A stretch of 13,907 nucleotides of DNA from RGIG3009 sp045601465. Lineage in GTDB: Bacteria; Bacillota; Clostridia; Oscillospirales; Acutalibacteraceae. A model generated the notes under the pieces. The model did not search any database. It saw only the letters and a program-made list of their open reading frames with translations, and was not told the origin of the DNA. Position 1 is the first letter of the stretch, and each line of letters opens with the position of its first letter. Position numbers and translations under genes: made by a program. The stretch spans positions 1 through 13,907 of the forward strand of contig JAZRZU010000062.1 of NCBI GenBank assembly GCA_045601465.1, read 5' to 3'. Below are positions 1 to 5,330 of this stretch, in pieces.

Positions 1-2
1 GG

Positions 3-125
3 TGGTGCGGCTTGTACCACTACGACGGGATCGTGGAAATCAGGAAAGGGCGGATCTGGTATCTGCATAATCACCTATTTCCAACCGCAGACCACAGAGG
101 AGGCGTAAAATATGAGAGTGTTTAA
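3..125 (+). CDS. C-terminal end of a phage tail protein (partial)
   Basis: The reading frame is open from the left edge and stops at TAA 123-125, giving 40 residues. Of the three forward frames it looks most like protein: it is rich in aromatic residues and Gly, and contains GLYHYDGIVEIRKGRIWYLH. One other frame is also open across this stretch but gives a Thr/Gly-rich, less convincing peptide. The stop overlaps the next gene's ATG at 112 by 14 bases, as is usual in tightly packed late operons. Its position just upstream of small tail and lysis genes suggests the end of a tail fibre, tail-associated or baseplate protein. No domain can be named from so short a tail. Confidence 0.55.
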   Translation, partial: WCGLYHYDGIVEIRKGRIWYLHNHLFPTADHRGGVKYESV

Positions 126-444
126 AATTCGAGACAACATAGTACATTGGGATGCGACAAGCGTATTTCCAACGGTCGCCGCAACGGTAGGGCGTTTTCC
201 TCCGACTGACCTTTTCGTCGAAGCCCCCGACAATGTTTTTGAGGGGTGGGGCTACGACCCGACCGCAGAAGGCGACGCAAGGTTTATACAGCCCACGCCG
301 CCCGACGGATGGCTGTACGACGAGGCAACGGGTACGTTTTATCCCGAAAACGAACAACCGCCCAACGAGCCGCAAAACGACGGCTCTACGGTGTCGGCAG
401 CCGAAATGGCAAACGCTATAAGAGAGGGTGTAAATGACGTATGA
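112..444 (+). CDS. Small phage tail/baseplate-associated protein
   Basis: This 110-aa protein starts at ATG 112 behind the strong ribosome binding site GAGGAGG (97-103). It has a small N-terminal part (residues 1-40) and then two related aromatic motifs, GWGYDP (45-50) and GWLYDEATGTFYP (66-78). These are followed by a Pro/Asn/Glu-rich linker and a short C-terminal helix (about 93-110). The GW-x-YD-x-x-TG-x-F pattern is common in small proteins encoded between tail fibre and lysis genes of Firmicutes phages. The stop overlaps the next start as ATGA (441-444), so the two are probably translationally coupled. A role in tail fibre assembly or as a fibre accessory subunit is inferred from position only. 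Confidence 0.7.
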   Translation: MRVFKIRDNIVHWDATSVFPTVAATVGRFPPTDLFVEAPDNVFEGWGYDPTAEGDARFIQPTPPDGWLYDEATGTFYPENEQPPNEPQNDGSTVSAAEMANAIREGVNDV

Positions 445-911
445 CAAACGCCGAATTGATACTTGAAACGTTAAGAAGGTCGGCTAAAATGATAGCCGCC
501 GAGCTTCAGACACGCTCTGCCAATATGACGGGCACAGAGATAATAGCCGAAGAGGATTACCTTCCGAGCTTTGATGCCGCAAGGGCAAAGAAAAATATGC
601 TTGAACGCCCCGTCGGATTTGTCTGCCGTTCCGCTGCGGGTCGTGCCGTTAAGCTGATACAGCCCTATGACAGCACGGTGTTTACCGCACAGCCCGAGGA
701 GCTCCCTGCACAGTGGGGCTTTTACTGGTCAAGCGACCCCCGAAAAGCATTGCCGTTTATTTCTTTTGCGACGTCGCCCTATAACACCGGCGATTGTTGC
801 ACCTATGACGGCCATGTTTGGCGGTCGGGTCAGGACGGTAACGTGTGGGCACCCGGTACCTCCGGCGTGAACTGGGAGGACCTCGGCACGATTGAGGAGG
901 TGCAGAGCTGA
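441..911 (+). CDS. Tail protein with a carbohydrate-binding-like C-terminus
   Basis: This 156-aa protein has a helical N-terminus (1-30), a middle part without a recognised domain, and a C-terminal segment (about 112-150) with the spacing Y-x-x-GD-x-x-x-YDGHVWRS...VWAPG...W. That pattern resembles carbohydrate-binding module family 5/12 (chitin-binding type 3), which is often attached to phage tail and lysis proteins. Trp, Tyr and Gly of the sugar-binding face are visible at 127 (W), 136 (W) and 145 (W). The likely role is contact with cell-wall or surface polysaccharide at the baseplate, inferred from the domain and the location between tail and holin genes. Its start overlaps the preceding stop (ATGA) and its stop overlaps the next start (TGATG). 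Confidence 0.7.
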   Translation: MTNAELILETLRRSAKMIAAELQTRSANMTGTEIIAEEDYLPSFDAARAKKNMLERPVGFVCRSAAGRAVKLIQPYDSTVFTAQPEELPAQWGFYWSSDPRKALPFISFATSPYNTGDCCTYDGHVWRSGQDGNVWAPGTSGVNWEDLGTIEEVQS

Positions 912-1231
912 TGGAAACGGCTATTACAGCACTTATCTCCGCAGTATTGCCAAGCATAGTCTGCGGTATCTTTATGGCACACTACAACAATCGGCAGTCA
1001 AAGAAAGATGCGGCAGTTGAAAAACGTGCAGAGGAACGAAAGCAGGAGAGCCTGCTTGCCCTTGAAATGAATATGGCAAACGCCAAGCTCTCATACGCAG
1101 TCGCCATGGCGGTAAAGCGTGGCAAGCCTAACGGCGAAGTCGAGGAAGGAATAGCCGCCTACGAAGCGGCAAAAAAGAAGTATTTACAATTCCTTGACAA
1201 TATCGCATTCAATCACCTAACAGAGAAATAA
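911..1231 (+). CDS. Membrane-anchored coiled-coil protein of the lysis cassette
   Basis: This 106-aa protein has one hydrophobic N-terminal helix (about residues 4-24) followed by a long charged, Ala/Lys/Glu-rich stretch (about 27-100) that should form a helix or coiled coil. That layout recalls small phage proteins encoded directly before the holin, such as haemolysin XhlA-like accessory proteins, but no specific XhlA motif can be confirmed. It may be an accessory holin or a tail-to-membrane linker. The start codon overlaps the preceding stop by one base, and the holin follows 14 bases later with its own ribosome binding site. Confidence 0.7.
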   Translation: METAITALISAVLPSIVCGIFMAHYNNRQSKKDAAVEKRAEERKQESLLALEMNMANAKLSYAVAMAVKRGKPNGEVEEGIAAYEAAKKKYLQFLDNIAFNHLTEK

Positions 1232-1245
1232 GGGAGGTCAACAAT

Positions 1246-1455
1246 ATGAAGAAATTTAAAGTGTGGATAAAAGCGGCAGGCATACGAGCTATAAAGACTG
1301 TCGCACAGACCGCAGTAGCGGCTATCGGCACATCTGCGGCAATGGGTGAAGTCAACTGGATTTTTGTTGGCTCTACCTCTTTACTGGCGGGTATTGCATC
1401 ACTGCTTACAAGCATAGCGGGACTGCCCGAAATAAAGGAGACCGACAATGGCTGA
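1246..1455 (+). CDS. Phage holin, r1t type
   Basis: This 69-aa protein forms the membrane lesion that releases or activates the endolysin. After a basic N-terminus (MKKFKVWIKAAG) it shows two hydrophobic helices, about 17-33 and 38-59, and a short acidic C-terminus. The pattern IKAAGIRAIKTVAQT...VNWIFVGSTSLLAGIASLLTSIAGLPE fits the r1t-type holin family (Phage_r1t_holin). It is preceded by AGGGAGGT close upstream of the ATG. It overlaps the endolysin start by 8 bases, the usual holin-lysin pairing. No second in-frame start that would give a clear antiholin was seen. Confidence 0.88.
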   Translation: MKKFKVWIKAAGIRAIKTVAQTAVAAIGTSAAMGEVNWIFVGSTSLLAGIASLLTSIAGLPEIKETDNG

Positions 1456-2149
1456 ACTGTACGGCATAGACGTCTCAACGTCGCAGGGCGATATCGAATG
1501 GGACAAACTGCTTTTTGAGGTAGATTTTGTCATAGTGCGAGCAACGCAGGGTACTGCGCAGGACAGCCGCTTTGAGCGCAACATAGAGGCTTGTATACGG
1601 CTTGGCATTCCTTACGGCTTGTTCTTTGCCGCATCGGCCATAACCGAAAGCGGCGTAGCCAAAGAAGCCGCTGTGGCCTTGGAGTACGCAAAGAAATATA
1701 ATCCGCAGTACGGCGTGTGGTACGATATGGAGCTTGCCAAGCACAAGATACTCGGTAAAACCGTAATATCGAAGCACCTTGCTCTTTGGCTTGAGACGCT
1801 CTCTAACGCAGGCTTCCGTGCGGGTATATACACTAACAAGGACTGGCTTGACAATCGCATAGACAACGCCCTGCTTGAAAAATACGACCTTTGGTACGCC
1901 GCTTATCCTTCGACCGCACAGAAGGAAATAACGGATGCTCCAAAGGACAACAGAAACAAGCTGTCCTACCCGATGGCCGCTATCTGGCAGTGGTCGAACA
2001 AGGGCAAGATTGACGGCATAAAAGGCGACGTGGATCTCAACGTTTGCTACGATGAGTTTGTTGCGCCGATAGAGGACAAGGGATATATCACCTTTGCCGA
2101 GGTAAAAGCGCTTGTCTCCGAGCTTGGATACAGCGGAATTATTATTTAA
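1448..2149 (+). CDS. Endolysin, GH25 family muramidase
   Basis: This 233-aa enzyme cleaves the beta-1,4 bond between N-acetylmuramic acid and N-acetylglucosamine in peptidoglycan. The GH25 signatures are clear: YGIDVSTSQGDIEWDKL near the N-terminus with Asp8, VIVRATQGT (28-36), the catalytic YDMEL with Asp93 and Glu95, GIYTN (126-130), IWQWS (179-183) and the closing GDVDLN (193-198). The GH25 domain fills residues 1 to about 207. A short extension (about 212-233, GYITFAEVKALVSELGYSG) follows; it is too small for a standard cell-wall-binding domain and its role is unknown. There is no signal peptide, which fits holin-dependent release. It is the last gene of the late operon, followed by a terminator 35 bases downstream. 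Confidence 0.93.
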   Translation: MAELYGIDVSTSQGDIEWDKLLFEVDFVIVRATQGTAQDSRFERNIEACIRLGIPYGLFFAASAITESGVAKEAAVALEYAKKYNPQYGVWYDMELAKHKILGKTVISKHLALWLETLSNAGFRAGIYTNKDWLDNRIDNALLEKYDLWYAAYPSTAQKEITDAPKDNRNKLSYPMAAIWQWSNKGKIDGIKGDVDLNVCYDEFVAPIEDKGYITFAEVKALVSELGYSGIII

Positions 2150-2183
2150 CCAACTCCTTCTTTCTCATACTCCTCCTCTCTGG

Positions 2184-2216
2184 AAAGGGTCGACTTAAAC
2201 GGTCGGCTCTTTTCTT
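2184..2216 (+). terminator. Rho-independent terminator of the late/lysis operon
   Basis: The left arm AAAGGGTCGAC (2184-2194) pairs with GTCGGCTCTTT (2202-2212) over 11 base pairs, including two G-U pairs, around a 7-base loop. A run of T follows on the plus strand (2210-2216). It lies 35 bases after the endolysin stop and faces the right way to end the late transcript. Confidence 0.8.
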
Positions 2217-2314
2217 ATTGCCCAAAATTGCCGTAAAAGAGTTGACTATTTGCGGCTTAAATTAGTCTCGAAACAAGTGACAGGTAAAACCCTAACACTT
2301 CTCGCACAATATAT

Positions 2315-2334
2315 GTGTTCAATTTCGTGTACAC
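2315..2334. repeat. Left arm-site-like repeat pair of attP
   Basis: GTGTTCAA (2315-2322) and GTGTACAC (2327-2334) stand in direct orientation 12 bases apart, separated by TTTC. The same pair layout with the same TTTC spacer recurs at 2677-2696 on the other side of the tRNA remnant, matching at 17 of 20 positions. AP2-type integrases bind such short direct repeats with their N-terminal arm-binding domain. Assignment to integrase binding is inferred. Confidence 0.6.
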
Positions 2335-2484
2335 TAATTATTGAAAATCTTTCACCTGACAGCAAAAAACCTTTCAAAAGTGAAAATTTTTTTCACTCTA
2401 AAAACATCGTATTTTGCAACATTTAAAAGGGTGAAGTTGCAAAAATATAGCAAAATCAATGAAAAATAGGGAAAAGACAAAAAG

Positions 2485-2514
2485 AAAGTGGGAAGCATTA
2501 AACTTCCCACTTTT
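2485..2514 (-). terminator. Hairpin terminator directly downstream of the tRNA remnant
   Basis: AAAGTGGGAAG (2485-2495) pairs perfectly with CTTCCCACTTT (2503-2513) around a 7-base loop. On the minus strand the hairpin is followed by CTTTTTGTCTTTT, a good terminator tail; the plus strand has only a short T run. It therefore best serves minus-strand transcription, that is, a tRNA transcript whose 3' end lies at 2514-2537. It may also back up the lysis operon terminator. Confidence 0.75.
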
Positions 2515-2537
2515 GGTCCGAGTGACAGGAGTCGAAC
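2514..2537 (-). tRNA. tRNA 3'-end remnant (probable attP core), not a full tRNA gene
   Basis: Read on the minus strand this is the last 24 bases of a tRNA: G53, a T-loop TTCGACT, the 3' T-stem strand CCTGT, the 3' acceptor strand CACTCGG, discriminator A73 and CCA. The match stops at G53: the 5' T-stem (expected ACAGG) and everything before it are missing. Position 52 is T, which cannot pair with C62. The acceptor implies a C1-G72 pair, a trait typical of bacterial tRNA-Pro, so integration into a proline tRNA gene is plausible but unproven. Phages carry such 3' ends so that integration leaves the target tRNA intact. Confidence 0.75.
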
Positions 2538-2623
2538 ATTTTAAAAGCGCAAAAATACTACAAGTAGAAAAGAAGAAAAATGTAATTTATTAAATTGGGT
2601 GTATCGTGCGCGGTAAGCGTTTT

Positions 2624-2696
2624 GTGTAAATATGTGTACATTTTTCGAAAGTGCGTTTTTGTAAAATTGGGCTTGCGTGTACACTTTCGTGTTCAC
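2624..2696. repeat. Right arm-site-like repeats of attP
   Basis: Four direct GTGTNNAN motifs lie between the tRNA remnant and the integrase gene: GTGTAAAT (2624), GTGTACAT (2634), GTGTACAC (2677) and GTGTTCAC (2689). They come in pairs 10 and 12 bases apart, about one helical turn, so bound proteins would lie on one face of the DNA. The 2677/2689 pair copies the layout of the left pair at 2315/2327, including its TTTC spacer. They are read as integrase arm sites by analogy with Tn916/AP2-type systems. Confidence 0.6.
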
Positions 2697-2733
2697 TTCT
2701 TCCTTTTTATTAGTGCAAAAACAGCGTGTTCAA

Positions 2734-3762
2734 CTACGTTTTTTGACCTCCAAAAAAGCCGTTAACGAGGGCGTCGACCTCTTTTTGTTTGTCCTCCATA
2801 AGGTGCTGATAAACATTTTTCAGCATATTGTCCGTAGCGTGTCCCATGCGTTCTTGAGCGTACTTGTTTGGGACGTTGAGCGACAAAAGTACAGAGGCGT
2901 AATAGTGTCGCAGGGCGTGAAAGTTGAACGGGCGCACACCTTCGATCTTTGCAACGGTTGTACGGAAGTTTGAAAGGGTGTTATAGCTTAACCGACAGAC
3001 GGGCTCTGTTTTGTCTTGTCGGAAAAGAATATCTTTTACTGTGTCAGGCATCGTCAACACTCTTGTGCCTGCTGTGGTCTTTGTCGGCTTTTCGTGAAGC
3101 TGCTTGTCCTCGCCCAAGACCTTTGCCTTGTTTACGCTTAAGGTGCCTCGGGTGAAATCAATGTCTTTCCACTCCAAAGCTATTATCTCGCTGCGGCGCA
3201 GCCCCATGTAAGCGGCGAGAGCAACGGGTACTTCGTAAGGGGTATTTGCAAAGTGTGACATTAAAAGGTTTATTTCGATGGTTGAGGGTATGTGTATTTC
3301 GGTTTTCTTCTTTTGGGGCAGAGATACACGAAAAACCCTCTCCGGCATTATTTGAGAAAGCGATACCGTAATAAGGCCGTGGGCGTTTGCCACGGTTTTT
3401 GGAGAGCGACCCACAGAGTATTGGTCTATAGCTCTTTGTATGTCAGTGTTTGTCAACGTGGAAACGGGAAGCCGCACAAATCCTATCGGCAACGCTTTAA
3501 GGGTAGAATGATAAAGCCGTATCGTAGCGGGAGAAAGTATGTTTGACTTGCTTTCTATGTACTGCTCGATAGCCCTTTCGACGCTCAAGTTTTGCGGATC
3601 GGCTTCGTGATGCTCTTGGGCTACGTACTGCGCTGCCGCAAGCTCGGCGGCCTTTTTTGTGTCGGCCGTGAAACTTTTACGGATCTGCTTGCCGTTCTCA
3701 TCCCTGCCGATGTAGGCGTTTACCCTCCAAGAGCCCGAGGGGAGCTTCTTTGCCTTTGCCAT
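2734..3762 (-). CDS. int: Phage integrase, tyrosine recombinase (AP2/Tn916-type)
   Basis: This 342-aa enzyme recombines attP with a host attB, and with an excisionase reverses this. Three parts are visible: an N-terminal arm-site-binding domain (about 1-50, SGSWRVNAYIGRDENGKQIRKSF), a SAM-like core-binding domain (about 58-140), and the catalytic domain (about 160-335). Catalytic residues are Arg189 (YMGLRRSEI), Lys228 (PTKTTAGTR), His282 and Arg285 (HALRH), His308 (MGHA) and the nucleophile Tyr318 (NVYQHL). Length is normal and no defect is seen. Its start lies 4 bases after the stop of the upstream minus-strand gene, with AAGGGGATAGGA in front, so the two form an operon. The gene is read toward the attachment site at its 3' end, the common phage layout. 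Confidence 0.95.
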   Translation of the reverse strand: MAKAKKLPSGSWRVNAYIGRDENGKQIRKSFTADTKKAAELAAAQYVAQEHHEADPQNLSVERAIEQYIESKSNILSPATIRLYHSTLKALPIGFVRLPVSTLTNTDIQRAIDQYSVGRSPKTVANAHGLITVSLSQIMPERVFRVSLPQKKKTEIHIPSTIEINLLMSHFANTPYEVPVALAAYMGLRRSEIIALEWKDIDFTRGTLSVNKAKVLGEDKQLHEKPTKTTAGTRVLTMPDTVKDILFRQDKTEPVCRLSYNTLSNFRTTVAKIEGVRPFNFHALRHYYASVLLSLNVPNKYAQERMGHATDNMLKNVYQHLMEDKQKEVDALVNGFFGGQKT

Positions 3763-3766
3763 GTTC

Positions 3767-4384
3767 CTATCCCCTTATCCAGCCTATACCGCTTAAAAAT
3801 GCGTCTGCGGCCAAGGATGCTATTATAAGAAGCGCAAGAAAGCCGCAGGCAACGGCTAAAATTATTATGTGCTTTTCGTGACGGGACATTGCTTTGTTTT
3901 GTATGTCTATACGACGGTCTCTTGCCGCTATCTCTTCCCGAAGAAAATCTACCTGACGGGTGCGCGAGCCCTCCTGCTTTTCCAATTCAGCCTTAAGGCG
4001 ACTTATCTCCTCGTTGGCGTCGTTTAGGTCGTCGGCTAAATCTGCGGTATCTCTTTGAGCCGTGTATAGATCGTGACAAGGATACTGCCCCCAACAATCC
4101 CCCGTAAGGGCGTGAGTTATTGCCGCCATTGTCTCACGGCGCACGTCTCCGCTTCGGCCGGATAGAATGCTGTCTACCGTTCCCTTTGCTATGCCGGCTC
4201 GTGCCGCTATGTCGGCGTGGGTCATATCAAGCTGGTCAGCTCTTATGGTGCACCATTCGACCCAACGCTCAAAAGACATTGCTAAAAAGTTTGGCCCGTC
4301 ACAGCTCGTTCCAAGGTGCGGACAGCTTAAGCAAATGTTGTACGGCTTGTTTTCGTCGTATAACGCTCTGAATTTTTTGTGCAT
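3767..4384 (-). CDS. Membrane-anchored HTH DNA-binding protein, co-operonic with integrase
   Basis: This 205-aa protein has an N-terminal Cys cluster (C18, C21, C28 in CLSCPHLGTSC) that may bind metal. It then has an XRE-like helix-turn-helix (about 47-95, with ADIAARAGIAKGTVDSILSGRSG), a charged coiled coil (about 108-170), and one hydrophobic C-terminal helix (172-194) that should anchor it in the membrane. It lies directly upstream of the integrase with a 4-base gap. A ribosome binding site GGGAGGGG (4389-4396) and an extended -10 promoter precede it. The role is not known: it could be a membrane-tethered regulator of integration, a sensor of envelope stress, or a superinfection factor. 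The HTH and the membrane helix are clear; the function is inference. Confidence 0.8.
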   Translation of the reverse strand: MHKKFRALYDENKPYNICLSCPHLGTSCDGPNFLAMSFERWVEWCTIRADQLDMTHADIAARAGIAKGTVDSILSGRSGDVRRETMAAITHALTGDCWGQYPCHDLYTAQRDTADLADDLNDANEEISRLKAELEKQEGSRTRQVDFLREEIAARDRRIDIQNKAMSRHEKHIIILAVACGFLALLIIASLAADAFLSGIGWIRG

Positions 4385-4430
4385 TTAGCCCCTCCCTGCC
4401 CGAAAATACGTGTATAGCAAGCAAAATTGT

Positions 4431-4439
4431 AGTATAACA
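4431..4439 (-). promoter_or_regulatory. Extended -10 promoter for the HTH-integrase operon
   Basis: Read on the minus strand, 4439-4431 is TGTTATACT, an extended -10 (TG-N-TATACT). No good -35 lies at the right distance, as allowed for extended -10 promoters. Transcription would begin near 4424, giving a leader of about 40 bases before the ATG at 4384. The -10 overlaps the inverted repeat at 4434-4454. Confidence 0.5.
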
Positions 4440-4454
4440 ATCACCGCTTGTTAT
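4434..4454. promoter_or_regulatory. Operator-like inverted repeat overlapping the integrase-operon promoter
   Basis: ATAACAA (4434-4440) and TTGTTAT (4448-4454) form a perfect 7-base inverted repeat with a 7-base centre, 14 bases between half-site centres. It overlaps the -10 at 4431-4436, so a bound dimer would block the HTH-integrase operon. The same ATAACAA half-site appears in the switch region at 6539 and 6593. Confidence 0.5.
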
Positions 4455-4457
4455 TTC

Positions 4458-4506
4458 CGTATTGACTTGCATTGTGTAATTTGATAGGCTAAAAGCGGTC
4501 AATACG
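4458..4506. repeat. 9-base inverted repeat containing mirrored TTGAC elements
   Basis: CGTATTGAC (4458-4466) is repeated in inverted form as GTCAATACG (4498-4506), separated by 31 bases. Each arm holds a -35-like TTGAC pointing inward, but no good -10 is found on either side (TAGGCT on plus, TTACAC on minus). It may be a pair of regulator sites or two weak facing promoters. Confidence 0.35.
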
Positions 4507-4510
4507 ACCC

Positions 4511-4660
4511 TTTCAGCCTTTGTGCTGACGGTGAGCCGTTTGCAAGTTTGGCGACAGGCGGCGGCTCGCCGTTCATAAAAACTAAAGCGGAAAACCGCTT
4601 GATTATAAATTAAAACTCCAACCCGAAAGAGGTAGAAAGCAATGAGGAATAAGACTGCTC
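4511..4660. other. Noncoding structured stretch of unknown role
   Basis: No gene longer than a few codons fits here apart from the 17-codon candidate at 4642. ACGGTGAGCCG (4528-4538) can pair with CGGCTCGCCGT (4562-4572) over 11 base pairs with one G-U, enclosing a 23-base GC-rich loop. A second small hairpin follows at 4585-4600. The GC content is clearly higher than in the flanking AT-rich DNA. It could be a structured leader or a small RNA, but no known riboswitch or ribozyme was recognised. Confidence 0.35.
4576..4600 (-). terminator. Minus-strand terminator downstream of the repressor genes
   Basis: On the minus strand AAGCGG and CCGCTT (4600-4595 and 4590-4585) form a 6-base-pair stem with a TTTT loop, followed by TAGTTTTTAT. 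It is oriented to stop transcripts coming from the 4933-5265 repressor before they reach the HTH-integrase operon. The plus-strand tail is not T-rich. Confidence 0.5.
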
Positions 4661-4695
4661 CCGCTCAAATCGTAACCGTCACAGCAAGCGTATAA
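4642..4695 (+). CDS. Possible 17-codon peptide ORF
   Basis: An ATG at 4642 opens a 17-codon frame (MRNKTAPAQIVTVTASV) ending TAA 4693-4695. AGAGG lies about 10 bases before it, a weak but usable ribosome binding site. No promoter directly upstream is convincing. It could be a small peptide gene, a leader, or chance; the length gives little support. Confidence 0.25.
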   Translation: MRNKTAPAQIVTVTASV

Positions 4696-4725
4696 AAAAA
4701 TAACACGAAAGATACGCCAAAGGTA

Positions 4726-4754
4726 TTGACACAAACGAACAACTGTTCTATAAT
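4726..4754 (+). promoter_or_regulatory. Perfect sigma-A promoter with an embedded LexA box
   Basis: TTGACA (4726-4731), 17 bases and TATAAT (4749-4754) match the consensus at all 12 positions with ideal spacing. The predicted start is 7 bases past the -10, at 4761, the A of the ATG of the 60-aa ORF. The spacer carries CGAACAACTGTTCT (4736-4749), which fits the Gram-positive LexA box core CGAAC-N4-GTTC and differs at the final base. A repressor there would sit between -35 and -10. Confidence 0.85.
4736..4749. promoter_or_regulatory. LexA (SOS) box
   Basis: CGAACAACTGTTCT contains the palindrome GAAC-AACT-GTTC. It agrees with 12 of 14 positions of the Bacillus subtilis LexA/DinR consensus CGAACRNRYGTTYC; the mismatches are C at the eighth base and T at the last. 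It lies inside the promoter at 4726-4754, a normal LexA operator position. Binding is inferred from the match. Confidence 0.65.
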
Positions 4755-4760
4755 ATCGAT

Positions 4761-4943
4761 ATGATGATTACAGATTTGAAACAACAGACCACCCGCAAAG
4801 CAGATGCCGCTTTGCTCGGGGGCAAAACCGAAAACAGAGCCGACCTTGAAAGGGACGTACTTGCAGCCTTGAGCCGACTGCCTAAGCATGAAGCTTGGGC
4901 TCTGTTGAGATGCGTCCGGAAAGGAGGCATATCTAACGGTTAA
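4761..4943 (+). CDS. Small phage protein from a leaderless, LexA-type promoter (candidate SOS antirepressor)
   Basis: This 60-aa ORF begins ATGATG exactly at the predicted transcription start of a perfect promoter, so its mRNA would be leaderless; no ribosome binding site is present or possible. The protein is charged and probably helical (for example RADLERDVLAALSRLPKHEAWALLRCVRK, 26-54), with no membrane segment or known domain recognised. It converges on the repressor gene at 4933-5265 and overlaps its end by 11 bases. Control by LexA and placement beside the repressors suggest a protein made on DNA damage that inactivates a repressor, like Tum of coliphage 186. That is inference from context, not sequence similarity. 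Confidence 0.6.
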   Translation: MMITDLKQQTTRKADAALLGGKTENRADLERDVLAALSRLPKHEAWALLRCVRKGGISNG

Positions 4944-5265
4944 GCTCCCTCAACCTCTTGTTAACAGCGTCCAAAAGATCATACAGCTCCTCGTTTGAGA
5001 GGCGGCTGACTACTTCGGCCATATCAAGCTCATCCTCGTTATCGGGGGTGGGCTTTTCTTGTTCGTCATCCCAATTTACAAGTTCAGAGGGGCTTATATC
5101 GAATAATGCGGCAAGCCCTTCAAGGCGTGATAAAGGAATGTTGGTGATAACGCCCTTTTCATACTTGTATATGTTTTCTCTGGAAAACCCAAGCTTTTCG
5201 GCCACCTCGGCTTGGGTGAAGTTTGCCTTTTTTCTGTAATAACGAATCTTTTCACCAAGGGTCAC
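4933..5265 (-). CDS. Repressor A: XRE helix-turn-helix regulator
   Basis: This 110-aa protein has an XRE/Cro-CI type HTH at residues 3-66 (LGEKIRYYRKKANFTQAEVAEKLGFSRENIYKYEKG), ending in NWDDE. An acidic linker and a C-terminal helical tail follow (80-109, LDMAEVVSRLSNEELYDLLDAVNKRLRELN). The tail closely resembles that of the third repressor at 5926-6495, and the HTH resembles the second HTH of the 5358-5879 protein. The start is GTG at 5265, preceded by GGAAGGA. There is no peptidase domain, so it would not be inactivated by RecA-stimulated self-cleavage. It is a likely lysogeny repressor or a partner of one. A terminator separates it from the upstream repressor, so it needs its own promoter, which was not found with confidence. 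Confidence 0.85.
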   Translation of the reverse strand: MTLGEKIRYYRKKANFTQAEVAEKLGFSRENIYKYEKGVITNIPLSRLEGLAALFDISPSELVNWDDEQEKPTPDNEDELDMAEVVSRLSNEELYDLLDAVNKRLRELNR

Positions 5266-5330
5266 AAAAATCCTTCCTTAAAGTCGGTCCATCAGCATGT
5301 TACAAAAACCGGAAGATAACGTATCTCAAT

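Larger units (their letters stand above)
2217..2733. other. Phage attachment region (attP), noncoding
   Basis: This 517-base AT-rich stretch between the lysin terminator and the end of the integrase gene has no convincing gene. It holds a tRNA 3'-end remnant (2514-2537), a hairpin terminator (2485-2514), arm-site-like GTGTWCA repeats on both sides, and two AT-rich inverted repeats: AGTGAAAA/TTTTCACT (2379-2386 and 2390-2397) and TTTTGCAAC/GTTGCAAAA (2412-2420 and 2436-2444). The position next to the integrase gene, the tRNA remnant as likely core and the flanking repeats together fit an attP of a tyrosine-recombinase phage. The exact crossover bases cannot be read without the host junctions. 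Confidence 0.8.

Noticed and set aside
2277..2284. GTGACAGG repeated at 2277 and inside the tRNA remnant (2522-2529)
   Set aside because: Eight bases are too few to claim a second core site; no tRNA-like context surrounds the first copy.
2677..2973. 98-aa plus-strand ORF overlapping the end of the integrase gene
   Set aside because: It is antisense to the catalytic Tyr and His motifs of the integrase and covers the arm-site repeats.
4748..4930. 60-aa minus-strand ORF opposite the LexA-controlled gene
   Set aside because: No promoter or ribosome binding site supports it, whereas the plus-strand frame begins exactly at a perfect promoter's start.
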